A stretch of DNA of 64,000 bases, taken from Tuwongella immobilis. Lineage in GTDB: Bacteria > Planctomycetota > Planctomycetia > Gemmatales > Gemmataceae. Within the stretch, counting starts at the first letter, position 1. Each line of letters begins with the position of its first letter. Both the position numbers and the translations under genes were made by a program. Below the pieces are notes generated by a model. It made no database searches. It was given only the letters and a program-made list of their open reading frames with translations, and was not told where the DNA came from. Where the stretch lies: assembly GCF_901538355.1 (NCBI RefSeq), contig NZ_LR593887.1, positions 3,076,920 through 3,140,919 on the forward strand. The letters run 5' to 3'. This document shows positions 16,124 through 23,391 of the stretch, in pieces.

Positions 16124-16357
16124 ATGAACGCTGGAATTCTCAAAGAGAAACCCGCCGTGATTGTTCCGCTTGCACTTCATCCATGCGAGGCGGCCAAGGC
16201 GATGGGCATCAGCGAACGCTTGCTATGGGAGCAGACCAAGAACGGCAGCGTTCCACACGTCCGCATCGGGAGCCGAATTGTCTACCCGGTGAAGGAACTC
16301 ACCGACTGGTTGACCAAGAAAACCCAATCCAATGTGGTCGAAGAGTCTGAGCAATGA
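16124..16357 (+). CDS. Helix-turn-helix (HTH_17/excisionase-type) protein
   Basis: From ATG 16124 (AGGAGATTTGAAG upstream), 77 residues: LHPCEAAKAMGISERLLWEQ followed by TKNGSVPHVRIGSRIVYPVK and ELTDWL. This is the classic small helix-turn-helix domain of excisionases and phage regulators, with the R-I-G-x-R-I-x-Y-P wing. It is a second excisionase-type protein of the element besides the one at 13.6 kb; one may serve excision and the other transcription control. Confidence 0.75.
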   Translation: MNAGILKEKPAVIVPLALHPCEAAKAMGISERLLWEQTKNGSVPHVRIGSRIVYPVKELTDWLTKKTQSNVVEESEQ

Positions 16358-16403
16358 CCGGTTGTCCCGATTCCGTCATTCGTGGACCTGGAGCCCCTTT
16401 CCG

Positions 16404-16967
16404 ATGCGAGGAAAAACAGAACTGCAGCCAGTGAACGAGGAGCAGAAGCAGTTGGTGGCGAAGAATTTTCGATTGGCGGGGTATTTGGTGGTTCGGTTTC
16501 TCAAGCAATATCCCGAATCGCGCTTCGCTTTCGACGACTTCTATTCCAATGCGTGCGAGGCCATGCTCCACGCCGCCCGAAAGTTTGATCCGAACCGCGG
16601 ATTCCAATTTGCAACGTTGGCTCGCAAGTTCATCCTCGGAGTATTTCGGAATCAGAAACGCAAAATCGATCTGCGATGCGGCCGCGAAACTCCATGGGAA
16701 GACGCATTCCCAGGTGGGATTGGCCCTGTAACCATCGGGAAACGGTTGGCGCGATTGGAGGAGGAGGATTGGGATGCGTTGGTGCGTCCACTCCCGGAAG
16801 CCTGTCAGTTTGTGTTGTATGCCCGCTATCGCTTGGGATTGTCGCCGCAACGGGCCGCGCTGGAATTGGGAATTCCACGCTCGGCGGTGGACATCTACGA
16901 GGCAAGGGCGGTGCGAGGTCTGAAACGACGAAAAGCCGTGCTTTCACCGGGAGATTTTTATGGCTGA
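16404..16967 (+). CDS. Sigma-70-like RNA polymerase sigma factor of the element
   Basis: From ATG 16404, 187 residues (a start at 16332 is also open). Region 2 is readable: FYSNACEAMLHAARKFDPNRGFQFATLARKFILGVFRNQKRK, matching the DLxQEGxxGLxxAxxKFDPxxGxxFxTYA pattern. Region 4-like HTH: LGLSPQRAALELGIPRSAVDIYEARAVRGLKRRK. The Asp/Gln polymerase-contact residues of region 2.2 are largely replaced, so it may be a divergent late-gene sigma or a DNA-binding derivative. It sits between two regulator-type genes and overlaps the next start, pointing to element-specific transcription control. Confidence 0.68.
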   Translation: MRGKTELQPVNEEQKQLVAKNFRLAGYLVVRFLKQYPESRFAFDDFYSNACEAMLHAARKFDPNRGFQFATLARKFILGVFRNQKRKIDLRCGRETPWEDAFPGGIGPVTIGKRLARLEEEDWDALVRPLPEACQFVLYARYRLGLSPQRAALELGIPRSAVDIYEARAVRGLKRRKAVLSPGDFYG

Positions 16968-17340
16968 GCCGATCCGCATCGAAGTGTTGCCAAGCTGGTC
17001 GAGTGGCTCACTGTTGCCTACCCGACTCCGAGAGTCGATGCGAGCCGGTCGCCTGAGTTGCTCCGAGTTTGGCAGTCACTTCGCGGCGATTGAATGGATG
17101 AGTTGGGCGAGCCAGCGGTTGACGAATACGGACGCTGATCCGCTCGACACGATCCAGCGAATGAAAACCGCTCTGGAAGCGGCGGCATCAACCGAAGGTG
17201 ACGAGGCAATGGAGGCCAGCATCGCGGAATTGCAGATCCTCTTGTGGGAACTCAATCGGCGAACCGGCAAAGGCCCGATGGAATTACTGATTGCGATTTA
17301 TGACAAGGTGTCCAAAACCCTGAAAGGAATTCAAGGATGA
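16960..17340 (+). CDS. Hypothetical protein
   Basis: Starts at ATG 16960 behind GGGAG and overlaps the sigma-like gene stop by 8 bases; its own stop overlaps the next ATG (ATGA). The 126 residues are helical and acidic in the middle (DADPLDTIQRMKTALEAAASTEGDEAMEASIAELQ). I recognise no family. The tight coupling on both sides indicates membership in one operon with the sigma-like gene and the following gene. Confidence 0.6.
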   Translation: MAEPIRIEVLPSWSSGSLLPTRLRESMRAGRLSCSEFGSHFAAIEWMSWASQRLTNTDADPLDTIQRMKTALEAAASTEGDEAMEASIAELQILLWELNRRTGKGPMELLIAIYDKVSKTLKGIQG

Positions 17341-17825
17341 ACGCAAAAATGGGCATGTTCGAGGCTGCCACAGAATTGGCGGCGAAGGGGCGGGAAATGC
17401 TCCAGCGACGCGAATACGACAGCGAGTTGCTGCGATCCCGCATCGAAGAACGCAGGGCGTTGGATCTCCGCCATGAATGGCAATTTCTTTGGGCGGCGAT
17501 GGAGGCCCAACTCGGTGTGTTGAATCCATGGGCATTGCATACGGTGCCGCCAGAATTCAATCTGTATTCACCCTGGACATTCGATCTGCGGCCGTTTGGT
17601 AATGCACCGATGCGAGTCAATTTCTTCTGCCCATCAAGATCGAAGCTGTGGGTACTCAGCACGATCGGTTATCCGCGCACGGTGAAGAAATCCGGCGAGA
17701 CACTGCAATTCCTCGATTGGGGCGTGCTCGATGGCAATGAGTTACCCATCGTCATGGCGTATTTGCAGGAGATGGAAAAGCGAATCGCAGAAAACAAATT
17801 CGAGAACACGAGCGATCATGCGTAA
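17337..17825 (+). CDS. Hypothetical protein
   Basis: Starts at ATG 17337 in an ATGA overlap with AAGGAATTCAAGG upstream. The first 60 residues form a charged helix (ELAAKGREMLQRREYDSELLRSRIEERRAL). The second half looks like a beta-rich globular domain (RPFGNAPMRVNFFCPSRSKLWVLSTIGYPRTVKKSG). No family recognised, no signal or membrane segment. It is the last gene before a structured non-coding stretch. Confidence 0.6.
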   Translation: MNAKMGMFEAATELAAKGREMLQRREYDSELLRSRIEERRALDLRHEWQFLWAAMEAQLGVLNPWALHTVPPEFNLYSPWTFDLRPFGNAPMRVNFFCPSRSKLWVLSTIGYPRTVKKSGETLQFLDWGVLDGNELPIVMAYLQEMEKRIAENKFENTSDHA

Positions 17826-17852
17826 GGGATGCCCCGCATGAACCCGGTTCCG

Positions 17853-17963
17853 TCCGGTGGGGGTGGTCCCCGCCGGAAGGGTACACGATGGAAACACCCT
17901 GGCCCGCCGGTCGGCGCGGTGCCGACAGTCGATCCGTTCCGGGGTCACACGACGGGCCAGGGT
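17853..17963 (+). other. Highly structured intergenic stretch, candidate RNA
   Basis: Between two element genes (gap 17826-18021) lie three strong foldings. The first is a 10-bp G+C hairpin with a 5-base loop (17853-17877). The second is an 11-bp perfect stem ACCCTGGCCCG/CGGGCCAGGGT closing 17896-17963. Inside that is a third hairpin GTCGGC-GCGGT-GCCGAC. No supported reading frame is present. It could be a small RNA, an mRNA processing or terminator structure, or a DNA site; the direction is assumed from the neighbours. Confidence 0.5.
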
Positions 17964-18021
17964 TGCGCCTTCAATTCGACCTGATTTCCACTGACTCTAA
18001 CGACTCCCGAGGAACCTTGCC

Positions 18022-18243
18022 ATGGCCAAGGCACACTACCGGTGCGCAAAAACTGGTGCACTCTTGCTGCCTGAATTACCCCCAGCGGATGTCGGGCCGA
18101 CCCAATCCATTCCTGGTTCCGAGGAACGGCAAGCCGTCTATGCGGCACGATTCGCTGCCGGGCTTCCCATGTTCGATCCCCTTGATTTCAAGGACAACGA
18201 GGACTTTCGCCCCATCGAATTGTTCAGCAAACGTAGCGCGTGA
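18022..18243 (+). CDS. Small hypothetical protein
   Basis: From ATG 18022 with GAGGAACCTTGCC upstream, 73 residues: MAKAHYRCAKTGALLLPELP, then a polar stretch and AVYAARFAAGLPMFDPLDFK. No recognised motif; a single Cys near the start is not a zinc site. It precedes the CsrA-like gene by 42 bases. Confidence 0.5.
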   Translation: MAKAHYRCAKTGALLLPELPPADVGPTQSIPGSEERQAVYAARFAAGLPMFDPLDFKDNEDFRPIELFSKRSA

Positions 18244-18285
18244 ATTGCATCCCGATCCTGACATGATCCCGAAAAGGAAATTCCC

Positions 18286-18510
18286 ATGATGACTGTGCTT
18301 GTTCCCGGTGAAGCCCTTCTCATTGGTGATGTACTGGTAACGCTGGTGGGTGGCACTCCCAGCCGAGCGATGGTGCGGATTACCAAGCCCAGCGCAACCC
18401 CTGTGTCGCTGCTGGATGACCACGAAGCAGAAGAAACCATGCACGCGCTGCGGGGAATCGATTCGATCGATCTTTGCCCGCCGGAAGAACCGGAGTCATT
18501 GCATGCCTGA
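18286..18510 (+). CDS. CsrA-like small RNA-binding protein (divergent)
   Basis: Starts at ATG 18286 behind AAGGAAATTCCC; 74 residues. The segment VPGEALLIGDVLVTLVGGTP, then SRAMVRITKPSATPVSL, follows the CsrA pattern (VGExLxIGDxVxVxVL, QVRIGxxAPxxVxVHREE). The GE-L-IGD and VRI blocks are well kept. The RNA-contact Arg of the VHRE motif is missing (SLLDD instead), so RNA binding may be altered or lost. CsrA dimers bind GGA motifs in mRNA leaders; a copy inside a mobile element could tune host or element translation. Identification rests on pattern only. Confidence 0.5.
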   Translation: MMTVLVPGEALLIGDVLVTLVGGTPSRAMVRITKPSATPVSLLDDHEAEETMHALRGIDSIDLCPPEEPESLHA

Positions 18511-18841
18511 TGCGCTGTTGCGGGCTCCGATCGCCGCCCCGCACTCCGATCTGCCCCGCTCGCTGATGGTGGTGATTCACCACAGCGGCGCGGGCGGGCC
18601 GGTGATCGAGCTGCATCATCTGTGCGAGATTGCCGGCGTGCCGTGGGTGGTGCTGTCTCGGATGAGCGGAGATGTCTTTCGCCCGGCTGCGCAGCGGCTG
18701 CGGGCACTGGAACAACTACCGACGGGCGACCGATCGGCGCATCGTCTGGAATCGGGCTGGTTGGTCGGTCGAGGCGAATTGTCTCCCGCATGGATCGGCC
18801 CGGATTGGGGGTTGCTCAACGACCTGGCGCGGGCCGGGTAA
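18503..18841 (+). CDS. Hypothetical protein
   Basis: Starts at ATG 18503 overlapping the CsrA-like stop by 8 bases; 112 residues. It contains SLMVVIHHSGAGGPVIELHHLCEIAGVPWVVL and a C-terminal LESGWLVGRGELSPAWIGPDWGLLNDL. No family recognised; the His-rich HHSG...ELHHLCEI segment might bind metal. It lies directly before the annealing-protein gene, 10 bases away. Confidence 0.55.
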   Translation: MPDALLRAPIAAPHSDLPRSLMVVIHHSGAGGPVIELHHLCEIAGVPWVVLSRMSGDVFRPAAQRLRALEQLPTGDRSAHRLESGWLVGRGELSPAWIGPDWGLLNDLARAG

Positions 18842-18851
18842 CGAGGTACGC

Positions 18852-19655
18852 ATGAGCGAAGCATTGTTGGTGTGCATCATGGATGCGTTGGCCAAGCCAT
18901 TCGATCCCAGCGAGATCAAATGGAAGCCAAAGACCATTCGCGGGGACAAAGCCCTGATGCTCCCGTATGTGGACGCACGGGTCATCATGGATCGGCTGGA
19001 TGAAGTGATGACCATCGGCGGCTGGCGCGATTCCTACAAGGAATTGACTAGCGAAGCCGGTTCGGTGGAATGCACGCTGTCGCTGTTCATCAATGGGCAG
19101 TGGATCAGCAAATCCAATGTCGGTTCGCTCAGCGAACAACCCGACGATGGCGACAAACTCAAAGCAGCATATTCCGATGCCCTGAAGCGTGCCGCCGTCA
19201 ACTGGGGAATCGGTCGGTATCTCTACCGATGCGCCCCCCAATGGGTGGCATTCGATCCCGCCAAGAAAGTGCCGGTTGGCCATCCGAAATTGGTCATTCC
19301 ACCGCGAAATCGAAAAGCGTTGTCCGGTGGGGCCATGCTGCCGGATTCACCGATCTGCCAAGAGCAATCGGAGCGGCTCTCGAAGGTAATTCGACAACTC
19401 GCCGAGGCGGTAGATGTCAAGCCGGGGGTGATTTGGCGAAAGTTGTTGTCCAAGCTGAATCTGGGGGCGGAAGTCACCATGAGCCAGCTCACCGTGCAGC
19501 AGTATCAACACGCGTGCAAAATCGTGTTGGATGAACTGGTGCTCCTCGAAACACCAACGCACGTCCCAGTCATTGCCCAGGAACGGGGGGATGCCTTCGA
19601 GCCTCCCCAAGGCAACGCGGCCCCATTCGCATTGGAACCCCCCGCACGAGGATGA
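18852..19655 (+). CDS. Rad52/Sak-type single-strand annealing protein
   Basis: From ATG 18852, 267 residues. The N-terminal 130 residues carry the phage Rad52-like core: KPFDPSEIKWKPKTIRGDKALMLPYVDARVIMDRLDEV, GGWRDSYKEL, and the glycine-aromatic end DALKRAAVNWGIGRYLYRC. These proteins form rings on single-stranded DNA and anneal homologous strands for phage recombination and replication. The C-terminal region is helical (QEQSERLSKVIRQLAEAVDV) and may contact a single-strand-binding protein. It stands at the head of the replication-type genes, as in many phages. Confidence 0.82.
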   Translation: MSEALLVCIMDALAKPFDPSEIKWKPKTIRGDKALMLPYVDARVIMDRLDEVMTIGGWRDSYKELTSEAGSVECTLSLFINGQWISKSNVGSLSEQPDDGDKLKAAYSDALKRAAVNWGIGRYLYRCAPQWVAFDPAKKVPVGHPKLVIPPRNRKALSGGAMLPDSPICQEQSERLSKVIRQLAEAVDVKPGVIWRKLLSKLNLGAEVTMSQLTVQQYQHACKIVLDELVLLETPTHVPVIAQERGDAFEPPQGNAAPFALEPPARG

Positions 19656-19661
19656 TTCGCC

Positions 19662-20054
19662 ATGTCATCGGAATGGATGCCGATCCCGCTCACGCTGGCC
19701 AAAGATGTTCGGCTGGATGAGCTTGCGTTTCGCTTGCGGGTGAATCGCTGCTGGGTGCTGGGTGTGCTGATCGACTTATGGACCACCGCTTACCACCAAG
19801 CCGCCGATGGTGTGTTCCCGGTATTTCGACCGGAGACGCTGGATGCGATCTATGGCATCCATGGTTTGTGCCGCGAGTTGGCCTCAATGGGCTGGCTGGA
19901 GATTGATGGCGACTCGCTCAGGCTGCCGCGCTTTCGGGAACAGTTTGGTGCCGAGGGGAAACGTCGCGCAATGGAAGCACGCCGAAAAGCGAACAACCGA
20001 ACCCGCAGCGAATTACCCGCTCCGCGAAATCCGCGAACCAACCCCGCCGCGTGA
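19662..20054 (+). CDS. Phage replication-type protein, short paralogue
   Basis: From ATG 19662 (GAGGATGATTCGCC upstream), 130 residues. It begins SSEWMPIPLTLAKDVRLDEL with AFRLRVNRCWVLGVLIDLWT, and continues with FPVFRPETLDAIYGIHGLCRELASMGWLEI and RREQF-type basic tail. The same N-terminal domain starts the next gene (ALDWMPVRLSLTSDMRIQQI). This winged-helix-like domain is typical of DnaD/phage replication initiator N termini. Here it stands alone with a short Arg-rich tail, so it may be a duplicated, truncated copy acting as a regulator or partner of the full-length paralogue. Confidence 0.6.
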   Translation: MSSEWMPIPLTLAKDVRLDELAFRLRVNRCWVLGVLIDLWTTAYHQAADGVFPVFRPETLDAIYGIHGLCRELASMGWLEIDGDSLRLPRFREQFGAEGKRRAMEARRKANNRTRSELPAPRNPRTNPAA

Positions 20055-20069
20055 AAGGAGGAATACCCA

Positions 20070-21158
20070 ATGGCACTCGATTGGATGCCGGTGCGGCTCT
20101 CCCTCACCAGTGATATGCGAATTCAGCAGATCGCAGCGCAATTGAACGTCACTCGTTATCACGTTGTGGGAGCGTTGATCGATTTGTGGACCAATGCGAA
20201 CCTTCAGACCATGGAAGGTGTGTTCCGCTATTTCCCGCGTCAGAAGCTGGACATGGTTTATCAACTGCCTGGCTTTGCCCAAGCCTTGGAGGAACTGGGT
20301 TGGATTTCATTCCAAGGCAACAGTTTGAAGATTGAGAACTTTGAAGAACACAACGGAAAAGGAGCCCGTCGTCGGGCGCTCGAAAACCGCCGAAAAGCGA
20401 TTAGCCGTGAAAAACAACGAGTCCACAAGACGGCGCAAGATGTCTTCGACGAAGCGGACGAAAATGCGGACACCCTGACCGATGGTCCGCATGAAGACGG
20501 ACTGTTTGCGCCCGTGGTGCGGACAGATGCGGACAAAAATGCGGACACATGCGCCCCACATGCGGACAAAAATGCGGACACATGCGCCCCACATGCGGAC
20601 AAAAATGCGGACACATGCGCCTCTCATGCGGACAATCGCGGACGTGCTGCGCCCCAAGAACAACAACAATATATACAGAGAGGAAGAATCCTCTCTGTAC
20701 TCTCCTCTTGCTCGGAGCCGGAACAATCCGGCCCCGAACCAACGCCACCCGCCGCCAAACCGAAATCGGTTCCTGGCCTTTGGGGCAAACCACCGATCCA
20801 ATTCGATCCCGCCCAAAGCACCTGGGTGGGGATCACCGATGCGATTCGCTCATCCTGGGCCGTTGCCTGCCCAGCGGTGGACATCGATCAAGAACTGGCC
20901 AAGTCCGCCATATGGGTGGCGAGCATCGGCGCGAAGGGGAAGAAATCCAATTATCGCGCGTTCCTGACCAAGTGGATGTTGCGATCTCAGGAGCAATCCA
21001 GTCGCAAAGGCGGCCATCCGCCTCGGAAGTCGCTTCCGAGACCTCAAGGCGACGCTTCTCCCATCTCCATGAGTCGGGACGAATTACGGGCCCAATTTCG
21101 CAAGATCTCCGAATCCGCTCCACCCGCTCCGGAAGGGGGTGACGAATGGCTGCAATGA
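20070..21158 (+). CDS. Probable replication initiation protein with internal iterons
   Basis: From ATG 20070 (AAAGGAGG, strong site), 362 residues. Residues 1-115 form the same initiator-like domain as the preceding gene (MALDWMPVRLSLTSDMRIQQ, IGNF-type wing replaced by GNSLKIENFEEHNGKG, then RRRALENRRKAISR). Residues about 150-190 are three 11-residue repeats HADKNADTCAP. The C-terminal domain (STWVGITDAIRSSWAVACPAV, KSNYRAFLTKWML) resembles the C-terminal part of phage replication proteins. The repeats plus the A+T-rich patch and palindrome behind them look like a replication origin inside the gene, as in lambda gene O. Helicase loading is the inferred role. Confidence 0.62.
   Translation: MALDWMPVRLSLTSDMRIQQIAAQLNVTRYHVVGALIDLWTNANLQTMEGVFRYFPRQKLDMVYQLPGFAQALEELGWISFQGNSLKIENFEEHNGKGARRRALENRRKAISREKQRVHKTAQDVFDEADENADTLTDGPHEDGLFAPVVRTDADKNADTCAPHADKNADTCAPHADKNADTCASHADNRGRAAPQEQQQYIQRGRILSVLSSCSEPEQSGPEPTPPAAKPKSVPGLWGKPPIQFDPAQSTWVGITDAIRSSWAVACPAVDIDQELAKSAIWVASIGAKGKKSNYRAFLTKWMLRSQEQSSRKGGHPPRKSLPRPQGDASPISMSRDELRAQFRKISESAPPAPEGGDEWLQ
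20527..20699 (+). repeat. 33-bp tandem repeats plus AT-rich patch and palindrome: candidate replication origin
   Basis: Three in-frame 33-bp units (20527-20559, 20560-20592, 20593-20625), each holding two GCGGACA cores; further cores flank them. Thirty bases later comes an A+T-rich patch (CAACAACAATATATA) and a perfect 11-bp palindrome TACAGAGAGGA/TCCTCTCTGTA with a 4-base loop (20674-20699). Order and position inside a replication gene copy the lambda ori layout. Confidence 0.6.
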
Positions 21159-21769
21159 GCGTGCCGGAATGGTACCTCGCGCTGATCGAAAATCATCGCG
21201 CGTTGCTCTTGGTTGATTCCCGAGCGATCGAGCATTTGCATGCCTGGTTCCAGATTTTCAGCCGGGCAGCGTACACCGAAGCGGAATTGGCCAAAGCGTT
21301 TGCGGCGATGGAGGCCGATCCGAAGCGACCGAATTGGCGGAAAGAGCAGTTGGCGTATGTGCAGCAGCACATTTTCCGCCAACGGGAAGCGAGTCGGCGC
21401 GGCGGCGGTGAGGCCCGCGATGGGCCGAAGTGCCCGCTCTGCAGCGGGATGGCTGTTGTCTCGGTGCCGTTCCGGGGCGATGTCTGGGATGGCAATTGGG
21501 TGGCCCCATTTCGCCGCGTCACGGTGGCATGCAGTTGCCCCGCCGGCGAGCGAACCGCCCAGTGGTTCCGCGAGGAAGTCGAGCCCGGCCGCCCCCGATA
21601 CTCGAAACCGATCATGCGACTCGTGGACTACGAGTTTCGCAATCCGCTCTGGCAAGAGCAGTTGCGATACCGCGAGGAAGATGCCCGCGTGGAAAAACAA
21701 GTGCTTGGTCTGACGGAAGAACTGGACTATCGGCTTGGGAAAATTGGAAGAATGCCTCGAAAGGAATAA
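21146..21769 (+). CDS. Hypothetical protein with zinc-ribbon-like cysteines
   Basis: Starts at ATG 21146 inside the end of the preceding gene (a second ATG at 21155 is also possible); 207 residues. N-terminal helical half: MSVPEWYLALIENHRALLLV and AELAKAFAAMEADPKRPNWRKEQLAYVQQHIF. The middle has CPLCSGMAVVSVPF and, 30 residues later, VACSCPAGE, a C-x2-C...C-x-C set that could bind zinc. The tail is charged and helical. Position after a replication-type protein suggests a helper or loader, but no ATP-binding motif is visible. Confidence 0.55.
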   Translation: MAAMSVPEWYLALIENHRALLLVDSRAIEHLHAWFQIFSRAAYTEAELAKAFAAMEADPKRPNWRKEQLAYVQQHIFRQREASRRGGGEARDGPKCPLCSGMAVVSVPFRGDVWDGNWVAPFRRVTVACSCPAGERTAQWFREEVEPGRPRYSKPIMRLVDYEFRNPLWQEQLRYREEDARVEKQVLGLTEELDYRLGKIGRMPRKE

Positions 21770-21795
21770 ACCATGATCTTTGGGAAAGCACTCCA

Positions 21796-22074
21796 ATGAA
21801 CAGGACAACAACAATGACGCTCGCAGTAGCCCCAGAACTTTTGGCTCAACTTTGCGCGGATCGAATTGCGGCAGGCGCTGGCACGGTTGAATTCGAGGTC
21901 ATCGATCGCCAACCAGGTGCCAAGCGGCAAATCGCCGGGAAGAATAGCCCGCCCGCATCAATTCTTTCGGAAACCAAGGATGGCCAACGACTTCGCGCCG
22001 ACGCTGGAGCGGTGCTGCTCTGGCTGATCCGCTCGGAACAAGTCTCCGTTCAGTGTTCGAGGAAAACCGAATAA
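21796..22074 (+). CDS. Hypothetical protein
   Basis: From ATG 21796, 92 residues: MNRTTTMTLAVAPELLAQLC, a short beta-like stretch (GAGTVEFEVIDRQPGAKRQIAG) and a C-terminal GAVLLWLIRSEQVSVQCSRK. No family recognised. It is the last gene of the left phage-like block, 140 bases before the IS3-family element, and could have been longer before that insertion, although its stop is upstream of the IS end. Confidence 0.45.
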   Translation: MNRTTTMTLAVAPELLAQLCADRIAAGAGTVEFEVIDRQPGAKRQIAGKNSPPASILSETKDGQRLRADAGAVLLWLIRSEQVSVQCSRKTE

Positions 22075-22277
22075 GCGAACGAACAAAGACGTGGTGCGGT
22101 TGCTTTGGAGCATGGTTTCGCACATCGCACCGCTTTGCATCAGTTTTTAATCATCATCCCGTCGGTGAGCGATTCGAGCGAACGAACAATGGGAGCGAGA
22201 GCCGGGATTTATAATGGACCCCGGAAATCGGACCACCGGCTAAGCTACAAAATCCGGCGGTCCATGAGGGGGAATCG

Positions 22278-22568
22278 ATGGCGAAAAAGCGGCAGCGGCA
22301 CTCGGCCGAGTTCACGGCGAAGGTGGCCTTGACGGCGCTGAGAGGGGACAAGACGGTCAACGAATTGGCCGGACAATTTGGTGTCCACCCGACCATGATC
22401 CACGCTTGGAAAAAGCAACTTCTTGATGGAGCTAGCGAGTGATTCGCCAGGGGGACTCCGAAGCCTGAGCAGTCCGAAGGCCCAGGAACTGGGGAGTTGT
22501 TCGAACAAATCGGCCGATTGAAGATGGAACTGGAGTGGATCAAAACAAAAGCTGAGCGGCTCGCCTGA
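22278..22568 (+). pseudogene. IS3 transposase orfA, interrupted by a stop codon
   Basis: The frame opens at ATG 22278 with the OrfA helix-turn-helix (MAKKRQRHSAEFTAKVALTA, VNELAGQFGVHPTMIHAWKKQLL). It hits an in-frame TGA at 22440-22442 after GASE. The same frame then continues with F-ARGTPKPEQSEGPGTGELF and FEQIGRLKMELEWIKTKAERL, ending in TGA 22566-22568. So codon 55 (normally Leu in such proteins) has become a stop. The product would lose its coiled-coil half. Confidence 0.85.
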
Positions 22569-22569
22569 G

Positions 22570-23391
22570 TTGCTCCGGGAGTTGATCGAGCCGAACCACA
22601 AGAAATTGAGCGTCCGCCGACAGTGCGAGCTACTTGGGCTGAACCGCTCGGGATACTACCATGAGCCGGCCGGGGAGAGTCCTGAAAACCTGGAGTTGAT
22701 GGGGGTAATCGACCGGATCTACACCGACTCGCCGTTCTACGGATCGCGCAAGATGGCTGTGGAATTGAGTCGGCTTTCGGGGCGAGAGATCAACCGAAAG
22801 CGGGTCCAGCGTCTGATGCGCCAAATGGGCATCGAAGCGGTCTCCCCGAAGCCGCACTCCAGCAAGCCATGCCGAGGACACCAGGTCTACCCGTACTTGC
22901 TCCGAGGCGTCGCCGTAGAGCGGGTGAATCAGGTGTGGAGTGCGGACATCACGTACGTGCCGATGCCCCAAGGGTTTATGTACCTGGCGGCCGTGATCGA
23001 CTGGTACAGCCGGTTCGTGATCGGCTGGAAGTTGTCGAACACGCTCGACGGCTCGTTCTGCCTGGAACTGCTCATGGAGGCATTGGGAGTTGGTCGCCCC
23101 GAGGTGTTCAACACCGACCAAGGGGCCCAGTTCACGGCCCAGGCGTTCACAACCGCCTTGGAGCAAGCAGGCGTGGCGGTGAGCATGGACGGCAAAGGGC
23201 GTTGTCTGGACAACGTGTTCATCGAACGGCTCTGGAGGAGTGTGAAGCACGAGGATATCTACCCACGCTGCTACGCGAGCGTTCCCGAGTTGGCCGAGGG
23301 TCTCGGGAGATATTTCGAGTTCTACAACCACCGGCGGATCCACCAAGGCTTGGGATACGCCACACCAGCATCAGTGTATCATAGGGGTTAG
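22570..23391 (+). CDS. IS3 transposase orfB (DDE integrase)
   Basis: The 273-residue catalytic subunit begins at TTG 22570 just after the orfA stop; fusion to OrfA by frameshift is the usual expression route. HTH_21-type region near 35-95 (YTDSPFYGSRKMAVELSRLSG, KRVQRLMRQMGIEA). The rve catalytic core shows D in WSADITYVP, D in FNTDQGAQF and E in NVFIERLWRSVK with the K+7 residue. The family-ending YNHRRIHQGLGYATPASVY is intact. The catalytic subunit looks functional, but with orfA interrupted the element may not transpose by itself. Confidence 0.93.
   Translation: MLRELIEPNHKKLSVRRQCELLGLNRSGYYHEPAGESPENLELMGVIDRIYTDSPFYGSRKMAVELSRLSGREINRKRVQRLMRQMGIEAVSPKPHSSKPCRGHQVYPYLLRGVAVERVNQVWSADITYVPMPQGFMYLAAVIDWYSRFVIGWKLSNTLDGSFCLELLMEALGVGRPEVFNTDQGAQFTAQAFTTALEQAGVAVSMDGKGRCLDNVFIERLWRSVKHEDIYPRCYASVPELAEGLGRYFEFYNHRRIHQGLGYATPASVYHRG

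Noticed and set aside
20527-20640. Regular repeats that might be a CRISPR array
   Set aside because: The 33-bp units are contiguous with no spacers, are in frame with a protein and encode HADKNADTCAP; no cas genes are present.
22440-22442. TGA in orfA as a selenocysteine codon
   Set aside because: The position is a hydrophobic Leu in the expected protein and lies in a coiled-coil region of a transposase; a nonsense mutation is simpler.
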